Below, piece after piece: positions 38,201-48,019 of a stretch of DNA of 64,000 nt. The translations under genes and the position numbers were made by a program. Source of the stretch: Branchiostoma floridae (taxonomy: Eukaryota > Chordata > Leptocardii > Amphioxiformes > Branchiostomatidae); assembly GCF_000003815.2 (NCBI RefSeq), contig NC_049992.1, positions 5,891,094-5,955,093 on the forward strand, read 5' to 3'. Below the pieces are notes generated by a model. It made no database searches. It was not told the origin of the DNA and saw only the letters and a list, made by a program, of their open reading frames with translations. The first letter of the stretch is position 1. Each line of letters starts with the position of its first letter.

Positions 38201-41200
38201 TATATACACCTCAGATATTTAGGTGTTCAAGACTATCATAAGATGGCCTCAGTCTGTAAGAATGTTTTTCAATGTGGCAGTATAATAAAACCTGGGAATT
38301 ATTAATCTCCAAGCAGATCCTACAGTGCCATAAGATAGTATCAAAGCTGGCCAAGGAGTATAGCTGGCTAAGGGAGTCAAACGGGCACCGGAGTTTTATA
38401 CTATACATTACGCACCGTGGATCTGGTTGGAGATTAGGAATTATGAGAGTTGACGTTACCAGCACTCAGATGATCTTCAGGCTAATTAGAGTCAGTCTAC
38501 ATGTAGTTCAGAGATTTACCGATAATCATGACATATTTTCTGTGCCATTGTTTACAGGATACCGGAGGAGAGTTGGACTCTGTCCGGAAGAGGAAGTTGG
38601 CTCGTATGCAGGCCGTCAGACAGACCCAGGGCTGTGAAAAGGACCTCAACACTGTCAACACAGTACTGGTATATCAGGAGCATTATATTCACTCACTATT
38701 TTTTTGATTTTATTTATTTTGCAAGAGATAACATAAAACAAATTAATGGATGAAAGTACATGCAGGGGGGAAGAAAAAAGCCTCGTGGCTTATACATAGT
38801 CTTCCTCCAAAGTAACAAATAATAATACAATTTAACAATTCATAAGCTGAATAAAGATTGGATAGATATGTAAAAATTATACATTAGACAATAATGTAAC
38901 CAAAAGAATTATATCAATTAACAAAATGGAAGGAAATCATGATAGTTCAATAAAACTATCCAGTCTTATGGACTATCATCTGTTCCCTGTCTTTTTAGGG
39001 TTTTATCTACTTTCATGTTGAATTTATTTATTTATCTTGTCGGGTAGTCCTTCAGTTTTCGAGAAACTGATTTCCAAGGCAGCCCTTGAAAATTTGATAT
39101 TTTCTATTTTGATTTAGATTTTTCATAATCAATTGTAATATACAATCTACGTCCATCAAGACTGCATAGATTGATTGCATCACTTTTATGGAGATTGCAT
39201 ATTAAATATAGTTTTCATATATAGGTATATGCATCTGCGTGATATATGCAGACTGCTCACCGTTTGATATAATATACACTCACAGATAGCATTTACCTGT
39301 ATGCAGTTTGCGTTTATTGTACCATGTATGGAGATTTTCTTGTTTTAGTTTGGAAATCTAAAAAATTGATGGAGATGCTTCTAAAGAATGTTTTGTTAGT
39401 TGTATTCACTTTTTTCTATGTCATCCCAGCTGCAGAAAGAGGAGAAGGCCCAGAAGACCAGAGATCTGCGGACAGTGGAGCTGTACAGAGAGCAGACCAA
39501 ACATGACGGCATCACCAGCATGCTGTCTCAGGTGATCCTTTTAGTTTTATTCAAAATAGATGTCTAAATGTACAGGATTGTACAATCTTGAACTGTGTAA
39601 TATATACTCTTATCATATAGCCAGGCACCAGGGACCAATCAGAAGGCCCCGTACCGCGTAGGTTATGGGGCCGTAACACATAGATTCCGGCCAGGCCATT
39701 TTCGATGGTCAGAATGAATCGACACCGGTACCTGTGTCGATTTGTATTGACACCGGCAGCAGTGTCAATGCACTGGTTTCGATTAATTCTGACCAATCAG
39801 AAGGAGCAATACACACAAGACAGTAAGGGATATGCAGGCATTGGCCAATCAAAAGGAGCGAAACATATGCCAGAGCAGAAAAAATAAGTACCAATTCGAA
39901 ATGCATGTTATGTAAAGAAAATAAAGTACCCCGTACAGAAGCTAAAGAAAATGTTAAGTTGTGGGGGAGCATTATCCGATTGGAAGGCCGGGCCATAACT
40001 ACCACATTCAGCACCAAGGACAGGCACTGAACTCAATGCACATGATTTTCACAAGTACCTGTCAATGAAAAATGCCCCGAAAATGGTCCATTGCACTTTT
40101 CTGGTTCCAAAGTGTGGTCAGGTCAATGAATTAGAAATTTCAGCAACAGGAACTAATAAGTATTCTATCTAGTGGTTTACTCATTGTTTCAAGCCACACA
40201 TAAATAGTCTGCATTTTCAGGTTAAATTGTAGCTTATGAGGCTGATTTGAATTAGCAACAAGAAATAGTTAAGTTCTCTTGTTCCAGGTCATCACCACCC
40301 ACTACACAGTCTTCCCCAGTCTTGGCACTGCTGAGTTCTTTGAGTTTGTGCTGAAGAACCCGTACAATGTGGAGCACACCATCACTGTGGACTGTGACAC
40401 TCCGCAACTCAGGTGAGAAGGGAAAAAAGGGATACTTGTCACGAAATTCTTTGGAAATAAAGCAGCTGTATGTTTTTATGTTACTGTAAATGCATTTAAG
40501 TTCGCGGTAGTAGAAAAATGGAGTGGTTTTAAGTTCGATGTAGCACCATTGACTGCAGTCTCACACTATAATGGAAAAATGTTCGCAGTGGTTTTAAGTT
40601 TGCCGCGAAGTAGTCACCATGAAAATCGAGAACACAAAAATACCGCAAACATTTCTGTGTTTGCAGTAGTTTGTTTTAAAGAAGCGCTGAAACACCAGGT
40701 GCATAATAATCATCAGTGTCAATTGGGACACCCCCCAACTCACTGGTAAGACATCAAAAAGTGACACCTGGCACTTTGTTTTTGAGCTGCAGCTCTGTAT
40801 TGTTGTGTTGACTTGACTTGATTTGTGTGTTAGTTAGATTCCTTTGAACGATAACCGTTTGTCCTGGGACAAAGGGATGGGTCCTGGAGACAGCTGTTTA
40901 AGTTTGTTATTAAATATGAAATTTTGTATGCTTTATATACCTTCAGCATCATCACTGATGTAAGAGAGTGGAGACAGTTTAAGCAGGCTCACGACCTGAA
41001 CACCCCCCTGGAGGAGAGCATGTTTGGTACGACCTCCACGTCCGGTCTCCCCGCCATCTTCCTGCGACCGCGGGAGTCGGTTTACGTCCCGTTCAAGTAC
41101 CAGAGTCTGCAGGCGGACCACACCGTGCAACCTCAGGTAACTGTAGTTTACCTTTATCCACATGGTAACCTGTATTCGTTGTTTTTTAAAATGAGGTATC

Positions 41201-44200
41201 AACGCATTATGTAGTTGACGGACGTTGGTTTCAAATTGTGATATTTTCATAGTATTTTAGCCTGAAACAGCTGTCTGTCAACTTGATATCCCTGAATACC
41301 CCGATTTTATAAACAGTGGATAAAGATTACCCTGGAGATAAAGGTAAACTAGCATTGACAAAATAATCATTGACAAAAAGCAGTTCCTCAAGCAACTGGA
41401 TATTATAAAAAAAAGTCTTGGAAACGGTCAGATGCTTCAAGTAGCATCCACTATCTTTCGTAGAGTGACACAAGGGGGTCTGTAACAGTTGAAAAGCAGG
41501 TTTTATGTCCTAACTGGGAATTTATATCCAAAGGAGTTGAAGACAATTCAAAGGAAGACGACGTCACATTTAGTATTGACCAGGACGTCTAACCTTCATC
41601 GACATCACAAAATAATTAGATTAGATGATTGAACAATGAAGATTTTCCAATCTAAGGCAATGCCAATTTGAGTATTGAAAATTATGCTTGACTGGAAAAA
41701 CGTAATGAACAAAAGCTTGTCTATGAGACCAGCATCATACATAGTACACAAGCTTGTTGTTGTTGACGCAATCTTGTCATGTTTGTCAACAGGGTCCTTC
41801 TGATACCATGGCACCAAATCTGACAACGCAACTGATGACGGGCTACCGTCCCAGCGTGCACCACTCAAGGAACATCAAGGTGTATTTTCGCGCCGACGAC
41901 CACCGTCCCGTGTCCATCCTTACCGTAAACGTGATCCCGCAACCTCACGTGGTCGACCAGACGTTTCGCTTCTACCACCCTGAACAGTCCTTCCTGAAGA
42001 AAGCTATAAGATTACCCCCCTACCACCAGCTACAAGGTACTGGATGATTTGTTTCATAGTAAAAATATGATACAGTGGAAGCCGTTTAATTGCAATTGCA
42101 CACCCAATTTGCAATGTATTTTGTGCAATTATCTGGATGGTGCAACAATGCAAAGTTATCTAACTGGACCCCACCGGTTTGGGATTTGGGATTCTATGCA
42201 AATAACAGAAGTGTGCAATAATCTGTTGTGCAATTAACTGGCTTCTACTGTAATAATTATTGTAATAAACTGAAAATGGGGCTAATCTAATCTAAAATAC
42301 AGTTAGAACACCTTCCAGGTTGGTTGGCAGCTTTTATCTTACATATGATACTGGAGTAAGTGCTCTGAGAAGCATAATACATTGTAGGTAAATCCTGGAC
42401 AATAAAATTTATTTCCATTTCAGCACAGACGTGGAAATGTGATATATTTTTGGACAGTAATCTGCCTACCCGTATGCACGTCTTGCGATTCGGCATGACT
42501 CTATTTAATGTCCTATCTGAGGGACGGCCTTTACTGCAGTTTACGGTTACAGTACATATTTTTGAACTCATAACCTCTATGGTGACTGGACCAAACACCC
42601 TGCCATTAGGCCACACGGACACCACTATGCGTAACGTTACTTTATTTGCATTATATAGGCCGTAATGTGCCAGGTGGTTTGTTTTTCAGGTGCGGTAGTC
42701 ACGGCAGGTGGTTTCACCAGTGTCTCAGCCAGCTGCAGCGACCCCAATGTCATCTGTGAAACCAGGAAGGTCAAGGCGGGGGAGCCGCAAGACGTCTTCC
42801 TTAAAGTAGCCTGCGGCCCGTCTCCTTCTGTCAAGAAGTTCTTCGTGATCATCTACACGTGAGTCAAATTTGTCGCGCAGCTGTGCTACATTGTACTTTA
42901 TTTGTTTTGCATACCTGGTATACCGCCTAATGCCTTTACACAGTCAGGAATCTACTGTACAGTGCAAGCTGCATATCCGGACAGACTTATTGGATCCACT
43001 CACAACAGGAAGGACAAAAACACATCCCAACTTCACCCACATTCACAGATGGACAGAAAGCCACTTTCTTGAAGTTCTTAAAATTGCAGAACCCACAAAT
43101 TGTAGAAAAAGTGGGGGTTTTTGTCTTCCTCTGCTTCCCAAAAAGGAGTCAAACCCACCCGTTTGGAAATAGTCAAAACAAGGATACGAGTAGCCACCTT
43201 GTGACAATAATATGTTTAGCGCACTGTTCATTGTCACATACTTATGTATGTCTCCTATGTTTCCACCAATTTTGTACTTGCAATTAGCAAAAAAGAAGTC
43301 AACCTTTTAGAAATAGTCAAAACTAGGCTATGAGTAGCCACCTTGTTACAATAATTATGTTTAGCGCACTGTTCATTGTATGTTTCCACCATGTACTTGC
43401 AATTAGCCCCCGAGCTTGAACTAATACAAATAAACTTTGTTGATGCACACAAAACTGAATTCTTCCTTGTCCAGGGACCCTCACCAGTCGAAGCCGTGTC
43501 AGATCTGGCAGTTCTACCTCCATGCCCTACAGCGGGTGGACATCAGCTGTGTGGAGGGGCAGACAAGTCGCTTCTCTCTCATCCTGCGGGGAACCAACGC
43601 TTCTCGTCTGGTCAGGGTCTTCCCCTCCCACCCCACAGAGATACAGGTGTGTACAGAGATACAGTTGTGTTAGGTCCCACTCCACAGAGATACAGGTGTG
43701 TTAGGTCCCACTCCACAGAGATACAGGTGTGTTAGGTCCCACTCCACAGAGATACAGGTGTGTTAGGTCCCACTCCACAGAGATACAGGTGTGTTAGATT
43801 TCTTTATTTCACACTGTGTGTGTTAGGGTTTGGTATCCCGAAGGGAACCAACGCCTCCCGTCTGGTCAGGGTCTTCCCCTCCCACCCCACAGAGATACAG
43901 GTGTGTTAGGTTACTTTATACAGGTGTGTTAGGTTACTTTATACAGGTGTGTTAGGTTACTTTATACAGGTGTGTTAGGTTACTTTATACAGGTGTGTTA
44001 GGTTACTTTATACAGGTGTGTTAGGTTACTTTATTTCACAGTGTGTGTTAGGTTACTTTATTTCACAGTGTGTGTAGGTGTAACTGTATCCTGAGGGGAA
44101 CCAACGCTTCTCGTCTGGTCAGGGTCTTTCCCTCCCACCCCACAGAGATACTGGTGTGTACAGAGATACAGGTGTGTTAGGTTACTGTATTTCACTGTCT

Positions 44201-45993
44201 GTGTAGCGTTCGGTATCCTTAGGGGAACCAACGCTTCCCGACTGGTCAGGGCCTCCCCTTCCACACCACAGAGATACAGGTGTGTTAGGTTACTTCATTT
44301 CACAGTGAAAATCCTCTGAAATCCAGATATGTGACTGAGAATACAATTTGTTTTTCTTCTCCTCCTGACAGGTTTCCCCAGATACGCCTTTCATGCTGGC
44401 AGCCAACGCAGTGCACGAGGTGAACGTAGGTGTGAGACCCCTGGCCGTGGGCAGCAAGTTCCTGTACATAAATGTGGTGGACACAGAGTACCACCAGCTC
44501 ATCCGCACATGGCTCATCTGTATGCAGACCACGCAGCCGGTCATCTCAAAGGTTCGTTTGTTTGCTTGTTTACCTCGGAGTCCATGAAGATGGAGGACCT
44601 GGTACTGTTTTGAGTCTGGATGATGCAGTGGGCATACAATCATGTATCTTGAGAACCACTAGATGGATTGCGATGGTTTTGATACTAAATTTACATGTAG
44701 GTGGGGTGATCCTGACAGTGAACGTAAGATCAATTTCAGGCCTCCAGGTTTAAACTATCAAGTTGTGTTGAATCTGAATTGATCAAATAGTGGCATGTCT
44801 AGAAGACTGTTGTGCACTGGGATGCACAGCCTGGCTTTCTTGTTGGAACACTGACCAATCTCGTTTGTCCTAGCCTGGGTACCATCCTCCTCTGTACAAC
44901 TGCTGGCTCTATTTTTTTTGCAGGCTAACCATGCAAACAAGCAAAAGTATTGAGTCAGCATTTACCATATGTATACTACTGTAGCATAAACAACCCTATT
45001 GCAACAGTTACTGTAAAACAGTCTGTTGGATGTTTCTTATGGTAAATTGTTTGTTTTCTACAGGCTTTTGATCTGCAGCTGCCTATAGGAGGTGGTAAAG
45101 GCTGTAACAAGAGGATCCCGTACACCAACCCCTACATGCACAGGAAAACCTTCCTCCTCCACACCAACAGACAGGACCTGCTGCAGTTCAAGGAGAATAC
45201 GTTTGAGGTTTGTAACCCTTTTGTTTGTAGAAATAATCCAGCTCACTGTAGTCTTTTCTTCCTTACCAGTATTACCAGTATGTGCTTATTCTAAATTTAT
45301 GAAGCTGAGGGACCTAAGCACAGTGCAAAAGACGTAATATACAATACTGCAGGTTCTGATCCACATGCAACATGGAAGGAGCCCTGCTCTTTTTGATAAG
45401 TGCAGAGGGTTCTTTTACATAATCAAGGTTTGGCTGTCCGCAAACACGGGACCGCCACCAAAGCTAAGGTACTCATTTTCATCTGATGGAAGTCAGAAAA
45501 GTCAATGCTAGACATGTAAAGTGCCTTTCCTAACGGCAAAAGATCAGTGACGGTATTGTACACTGTAACAGACTTGAATTGCCCTTTCAGATTCTGTGAG
45601 TTCTATAGTTATTATTGAAACCAACCCGGTAAAATGAGATGTCCCACACTTCTGTACATTTGCCAGTTTGATTTCATAATAAAGAATTCAAATTGAACTG
45701 AAAATGTTTAGATAATACCTTCAAGTTGGTGACCTTTAAAAAAGATTGATGAGACTTTAAAATCATTGCCAGTTGCTGGTACTGTGATTTTACAAGCAGT
45801 AGCAGTTGAAAATGGTCTAAAATTACAATTATAATTATTTTTATTTCCCCAGCTTGGATCAGGTGATGTGTACACCATCGGGATGAGATTTGCTCCCAGC
45901 CAGCAGCAGGGCACAACAGAGATCCTTATCTTCATCAATGATGAGGATGACAAGAATGAAGAGACGTTTTGTATCAAGGCAACCTACAGCTGA
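13605..45993 (+). CDS. NPHP4: Nephrocystin-4 (NPHP4) orthologue, complete, 31 exons
   Basis: Exons: 13605-13766, 20511-20666, 21431-21680, 22368-22532, 23272-23408, 24856-24912, 25345-25481, 26226-26364, 27846-28058, 28607-28654, 29045-29187, 30348-30492, 31357-31433, 32060-32248, 33128-33226, 33731-33845, 34336-34479, 35319-35420, 35597-35711, 36410-36496, 37081-37184, 38558-38668, 39430-39531, 40288-40412, 40947-41136, 41793-42036, 42690-42858, 43475-43646, 44372-44551, 45064-45207, 45853-45993. The 4362 nt encode 1453 residues; human NPHP4 has about 1426. Every junction is in phase with GT-AG sites. Recognisable blocks are KESSAFQ at the N-terminus, [46 protein letters not shown](T)[26 protein letters not shown] and the C-terminal [10 protein letters not shown]. 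The family protein is a scaffold of the ciliary transition zone, partner of NPHP1 and RPGRIP1L, with C2-like and Ig-like folds. A gap at 31232-31331 lies only in intron. Odd features: relic exon copies near exons 4 and 28, and minisatellites in three introns. Confidence 0.97.
14155..14208. repeat. GT microsatellite
   Basis: An uninterrupted (GT)n run of about 50 bp in NPHP4 intron 1, with a shorter GT run near 14250-14272. Confidence 0.95.
14440..14522 (+). other. Class II tRNA-like sequence (tRNA pseudogene or SINE head)
   Basis: GGCCGAACGG at 14446-14455 resembles the D-arm/A-box of Leu/Ser-type tRNAs. GGTTCGAATCC at 14499-14509 is a perfect B-box inside a T-stem (CGGG/CCCG). Between them is a possible anticodon loop (tttgtga) with a weak stem. 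The acceptor stem does not pair properly, so this is not a functional tRNA gene. It may be a degenerate tRNA or the head of a SINE. Confidence 0.45.
14530..17025. other. NPHP4 intron 1 sequence with nothing recognised
   Basis: AT-rich intron. Short runs such as gcataaattatg recur (near 15215 and 15560), and small open frames have no recognisable similarity. No exon, RNA gene or complete element found. Confidence 0.5.
17030..17113 (+). promoter_or_regulatory. Candidate internal NPHP4 promoter: TATA box, initiator and RFX X-box
   Basis: TATAAAAA at 17030-17037 is followed 34 bp later by ttCAGTC, an initiator-like site with +1 at about 17064. GTTGTC-GT-GGTAAC at 17100-17113 matches 11 of 12 positions of the RFX consensus GTNRCC(N0-3)RGYAAC. 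A good splice donor (gacag|gtaagc) follows at 17284/17285. Together this looks like a TATA promoter with an untranslated first exon for a ciliary gene. The arrangement is inferred from motifs only. Confidence 0.4.
17064..17284 (+). other. Candidate untranslated first exon (alternative NPHP4 5' exon)
   Basis: The segment runs from the initiator-like site to the strong donor gacag|gtaagc. It contains short ATG frames that stop quickly (one from 17071), so it would be 5' UTR. If real, it would splice to the exon starting at 19047 or 19053. No transcript evidence is visible from sequence. Confidence 0.3.
17290..19040. other. NPHP4 intron sequence with nothing recognised
   Basis: AT-rich, no clear exon or element. 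The nearest recognisable features are the candidate promoter upstream and the candidate coding exon downstream. Confidence 0.45.
19100..19369 (+). CDS. NPHP4: Candidate alternative first coding exon of NPHP4
   Basis: A 90-codon frame begins with ATG at 19100 and ends exactly at a strong donor (ggaag|gtacgt) in phase 0, the phase needed by the exon at 20511. An excellent acceptor (tttttttttcttcatcag) precedes it at 19046, and an in-frame stop near 19061 makes the ATG the natural start. Its end ([10 protein letters not shown]... [10 protein letters not shown]) resembles the layout of the exon at 13605 ([10 protein letters not shown]... [10 protein letters not shown]). The two may therefore be alternative versions of one N-terminal module. 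Using it would give about 1489 residues. It may instead be an internal optional exon or a chance open frame. Confidence 0.4.
20155..20245. repeat. TG-rich microsatellite
   Basis: Imperfect (TG)n with tatg and cgtg variants in the NPHP4 intron before the exon at 20511. Confidence 0.85.
20842..21200. mobile_element. hAT-like non-autonomous element
   Basis: The ends are cagggctcaaaatacc and gtatttcgagccctg, imperfect inverted repeats, with gcaggta/tacctgc motifs repeated inside. A separate fragment of the same end (cagggctcgaaatac) occurs at 27742. CAGGG termini are common in hAT transposons. I could not see a clean 8-bp target duplication. Confidence 0.5.
21255..21420 (-). repeat. Dispersed repeat family D2, copy 1
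   Basis: It includes gtggattctgcctgaaacgt, ccagttgcttg and ggaggtctaaccttcatcgac. Related phrases occur at 24985-25170 and 41360-41610 (aaaaagcagtt, tggaaacggtcagatgctt, tctaaccttcatcgac). Non-coding repeat of unknown class. Confidence 0.45.
21926..22310 (+). pseudogene. Three relic partial copies of NPHP4 exon 4
   Basis: The core of exon 4 (22368-22532), which contains atccagcttgtgcgaggatg and tcagatagcgttcagcct, recurs upstream at about 21937-21990, 22053-22105 and 22226-22290. Two copies keep the acceptor-like cccctgtag or cccccatag before the exon-like part. All carry early stops in the required frame (for example CTT GTG TGA), so none can be coding. They look like decayed tandem duplications of the exon start together with its acceptor. 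Confidence 0.75.
22795..23060 (+). mobile_element. LINE 3' UTR fragment
   Basis: gactgtgtattaggccccaa, aaccaggacctactagaagc and gtggcctggctgcagtactg match the reverse complement of 11990-12110. The copy keeps only the very end of ORF2 and the 3' UTR. It lies in the intron after NPHP4 exon 4. Confidence 0.65.
23409..24855. other. NPHP4 intron with nothing recognised
   Basis: About 1.4 kb of AT-rich intron between exons 5 and 6. No exon, RNA gene or element ends found. Confidence 0.5.
24985..25170 (+). repeat. Dispersed repeat family D2, copy 2
   Basis: It shares aaaaagcagtt, cttgaaacagtcaga, catccacta and the 'tttatacccTAACTG' segment with 41360-41610. Non-coding. Confidence 0.45.
25561..25675 (-). 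mobile_element. Inverted-repeat element with a hammerhead-like core
   Basis: The ends gaagtttttcaactgt and acagttgaaaaacttc are exact reverse complements and continue inward to aaaatttt with few mismatches. On the minus strand the interior contains CTGAAGA (25637-25631) and, after a possible stem, GAAA (25610-25607). These are the two conserved boxes of hammerhead ribozymes (CUGANGA and GAAA). Such cores are known in Penelope-like elements and retrozymes. Stem II here is weak (GGU/ACC), so ribozyme activity is doubtful. Confidence 0.45.
26501..26722. mobile_element. MITE family B, copy C
   Basis: The best-preserved copy. The left end is ggtatctcactgcacttggg with gcaccggtgtggcactgcgg. The right end is cgaaccccacaatgccgttc with cagtgccccaagtgcagtgagatacc. 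About 222 bp, non-coding, in the NPHP4 intron after exon 8. Copies A and B lie in the lectin intron. Confidence 0.75.
29385..30210 (+). repeat. Minisatellite M1, about 40-bp unit
   Basis: About 20 copies of a unit close to gtgtgaatgtctatcagcac followed by caaggaaagggacagtgtta. It fills most of the NPHP4 intron between exons 11 and 12. The core tcagcaccaagga is shared with M2 and, in reverse orientation, with M3. Confidence 0.9.
30530..30875 (+). repeat. Dispersed repeat family D1, copy 3
   Basis: It begins ggtaccggtacagaaaattc and includes ctgattcagtatgtgaaaaa, ggcgttttaaaatcctac and cttggtagaaatgactata. It matches 827-1290 without the nested element. It lies directly after NPHP4 exon 12. 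Confidence 0.7.
31232..31331. other. Assembly gap (100 N)
   Basis: A run of 100 N ending 25 bp before NPHP4 exon 13. Flanking exons join in phase, so no coding exon need be missing. Confidence 0.99.
34030..34090. repeat. Fragment of a dispersed repeat also present at 52865-52930
   Basis: tgttacgctgatggggggtt with atacaggctatatagataca is the reverse-complement counterpart of the ctatatagccggtataaccg segment at 52890-52920. Non-coding fragment. Confidence 0.5.
34481..34515. repeat. AAAC microsatellite beginning at the NPHP4 exon 17 donor
   Basis: (AAAC)n starts immediately at the donor of exon 17 (caag|gtaaacaaacaaac), so the repeat overlaps the splice-site consensus. Confidence 0.9.
34690..35100 (+). 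repeat. Minisatellite M2, about 36-40-bp unit
   Basis: About 10 copies of a unit close to gtgtgaatgtcattcagcac followed by cagggacagcagtgtca, in the NPHP4 intron after exon 17. Same core as M1. Open frames across it (SVNVIQH-like) are by-products of the repeat. Confidence 0.88.
37300..37890 (-). repeat. Minisatellite M3, 39-bp unit, opposite orientation
   Basis: About 15 copies of acaaacatacctgtccttgg followed by tgctgaatactttccactc, in the NPHP4 intron after exon 21. Its reverse complement contains attcagcaccaaggacag, the core of M1 and M2. The unit is 13 codons long, so several frames stay open; this is not evidence of coding. Confidence 0.9.
38190..38440. repeat. Probable dispersed repeat
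   Basis: A segment containing aagctggccaaggagtatag and caaacgggcaccggagtttt in the intron before NPHP4 exon 22. It has the look of an interspersed element, but no second copy is visible in this window. Confidence 0.3.
39708..39795. repeat. Small inverted-repeat element (about 88 bp)
   Basis: The ends ggtcagaatgaatcgacacc and ggtttcgattaattctgacc are near-perfect inverted repeats, with internal cgacacc/tgacaccgg motifs. Non-coding, in the NPHP4 intron after exon 23. Confidence 0.6.
41360..41610 (+). repeat. Dispersed repeat family D2, copy 3
   Basis: It contains aaaaagcagttcctcaagca, ggaaacggtcagatgcttca and tctaaccttcatcgac, shared with 24985-25170 and in reverse with 21255-21420. Confidence 0.5.
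42073..42250. mobile_element. pogo/Tc1-like MITE, copy 1 (178 bp)
   Basis: The ends cagtggaagccgtttaattg and aactggcttctactg are inverted repeats flanked by TA on both sides (42071-42072, 42251-42252). A second copy is at 56568-56741. CAGTNGAAGCC-type termini and a TA target suit the pogo/Tigger branch of Tc1/mariner. Confidence 0.75.
43655..43800 (+). repeat. 29-bp tandem repeat next to NPHP4 exon 28
   Basis: About five copies of gtgttaggtcccactccaca followed by gagatacag. The unit is derived from the last bases of exon 28 plus its donor (cacagagatacag|gtgtgt). Confidence 0.85.
43838..44285 (+). pseudogene. Three relic copies of the 3' end of NPHP4 exon 28
   Basis: The exon end (encoding [19 protein letters not shown]) with its donor recurs at about 43848-43902, 44098-44155 and 44225-44280. 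The copies keep ggaaccaacgc, ctggtcagggtctt and cccacagagata. A 21-bp tandem repeat (gtgttaggttactttatacag) separates the first two at 43905-44050. They lack an acceptor of their own, so they are duplicated donor-side exon ends rather than full exons. Confidence 0.8.
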
Positions 45994-47280
45994 TACCTGC
46001 GCCCCTCAATGCTAAGGCTGCAGCAAGTAAATTTAATGGCTGACATCCACACGCAAATAGCCTTATTTTTAAAAAAAATTTTGTTTCCTTCCAGTGATGG
46101 TCTGCACGATAGAAAATTACCAAAATGAAAAGACATTTTTTGTGGTAGCTTTGAGTGAGGAACTGACACTATTGAGGTAGCCATTAGTCTACAAAATGTA
46201 GTTGGAAGATTCTGAAGTGAAACTGGCTTTGGTACTTCAAGTAATTAATTAGAGTGACTAGTCACTTAGTGTGGTAGCCTAATATTTAGTTGTAGTTATT
46301 CTAGGCTACCCCGCTGTTGTCACTTTCTCAACTTCTTCAATACAGGTATAGAAGACTTGTTGGCAGTAATACCACATGTTTATTTGTATGATTGCTGCTT
46401 ACTATTTTAAAAATCTATAAACATCTCGTTTTTAGCCCATTAAATTGATTTTTGCCCTTTCAGGTTTAGATTTATGATTGTGCAGATTCTGAAAATTTTG
46501 TCCTTGAAATCTACTTGCTGTGGACTAACTCACACTGCGAGCAATAAAATCTTTATTCATAGGTTCAGCAGGGAAATATTTCATTGTGTATGATCAGACA
46601 TGTAGATATCACTGTCATGATTATAGATTTCTAATGATTGTATGATTGATAGACAAATTTAGTTTTGTACAGCTGTGTACCATTAACTGTATATTTATTA
46701 AGTTGTCCTTGTGTATACAGTGTAAAAAATTGATTATTATAATATTTTTTTTTTATTATAGCTATGAAACTTTCTGAATGTTTAAAAGCAATTCAATTTC
46801 TACAACTCTATGAAATAGACTTTTGAGTGACATCCATCACTTTTCTTCACATTCTTCAGAATATGATTCCCTTCCAAAGATATTTTATGTCTACCGTCGT
46901 AAACAAATTTACATAGATTGAAGTTAGTGTTAAGTTAAAGTTATGACACTTAAATGTTAGAGCTCCATACATCATGATGTTACGCTCATTGCATTCAATT
47001 TATTCACTTTGTATCATAGTTCTGCAATGTAAATAGAAAAATGCAAGGAGCTGTTTCTGCTATTATTATGATTAAATAAAATTGTATTATCAATAATGAT
47101 CATTATGAATCATTGAAATAACAGGTCAGTGTTGCAGGTCTGGCACAAAGTCAGTCAGTAGTATAATTTAATTTACGTAACAGTTCCTGCATACATGTCA
47201 TTCTCGGACATTTGTATGTCCCCATCATGTAAAGCCCTGTGCCATTTGTTACTCTTCAAAGCAATAAACTGAAGAAAGTG
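45994..47280 (+). other. NPHP4 3' UTR and convergent intergenic region
   Basis: AATAAA signals lie at 46543-46548, 47075-47080 and 47263-47268, any of which could end the NPHP4 transcript. The rest is AT-rich without coding signs. The next gene, ZMYND12, ends at 48020 on the other strand, so the two genes converge. Confidence 0.5.
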
Positions 47281-48019
47281 CAGGTTTCATTTGTTTGTGC
47301 GCATGTTTGTGTCCGTCTTTGTGTGTGTGTGTGGGGGGGGGGGGGTTGTTAAGCATGTGTTTGAATCATGATTTTGTTATTTTTGTAGCAAGTTCTACCT
47401 AAAGAAACCAACTTGTTCACATTTTAGTTTCAAACACCTTCCTCTTTTTTTAAACATATCAAAGATATGGATTTTATCAAATGATATTTACAGGATTAAA
47501 CAGTAATCATTGATATTCGCCTAAGTCTTTTCCTGAAATGTTTTCACAATTGACTATTTATTTGGTAACTGTCAAATATAGTTTATCTATGATAGTTTGT
47601 GTATTAAGTATGTACACTGCAGACATAACTGTATATATAAGCGTCATCTAAGTTGATTCAAACATGACCAAAAATCACCCCCAAACCTATAGAAATATAG
47701 TAAATGCTGTAAACATTTGTTCAAAATTGTTGAGAGTAGAAACATGAAAATATATATTCAGTTCAGATTCACAACTTTTGACAAAGGTCATCACAGAGAA
47801 GGCCACACCTTCTCATTTTTGTTGTTTTTCAGACATTGTAGCCAAAAAGAGGTAAAGGCATGCAAGCCTGGGAAAAAAGCTAGCATCTTGCTAATAAAAA
47901 CGTATAATTATCAATAAACCACTTTCTAGTACATTGTGTACCAAATCTTTACAAACTATAAACATCAAAATTGAATAGCATCACAGACAATCTGAATGTT
48001 TACAAGACAAGGTTGAGAT

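Noticed and set aside
38272..38637. 121-codon plus-strand frame before NPHP4 exon 22
   Set aside because: It runs through intron and into exon 22 in a frame other than the NPHP4 frame.
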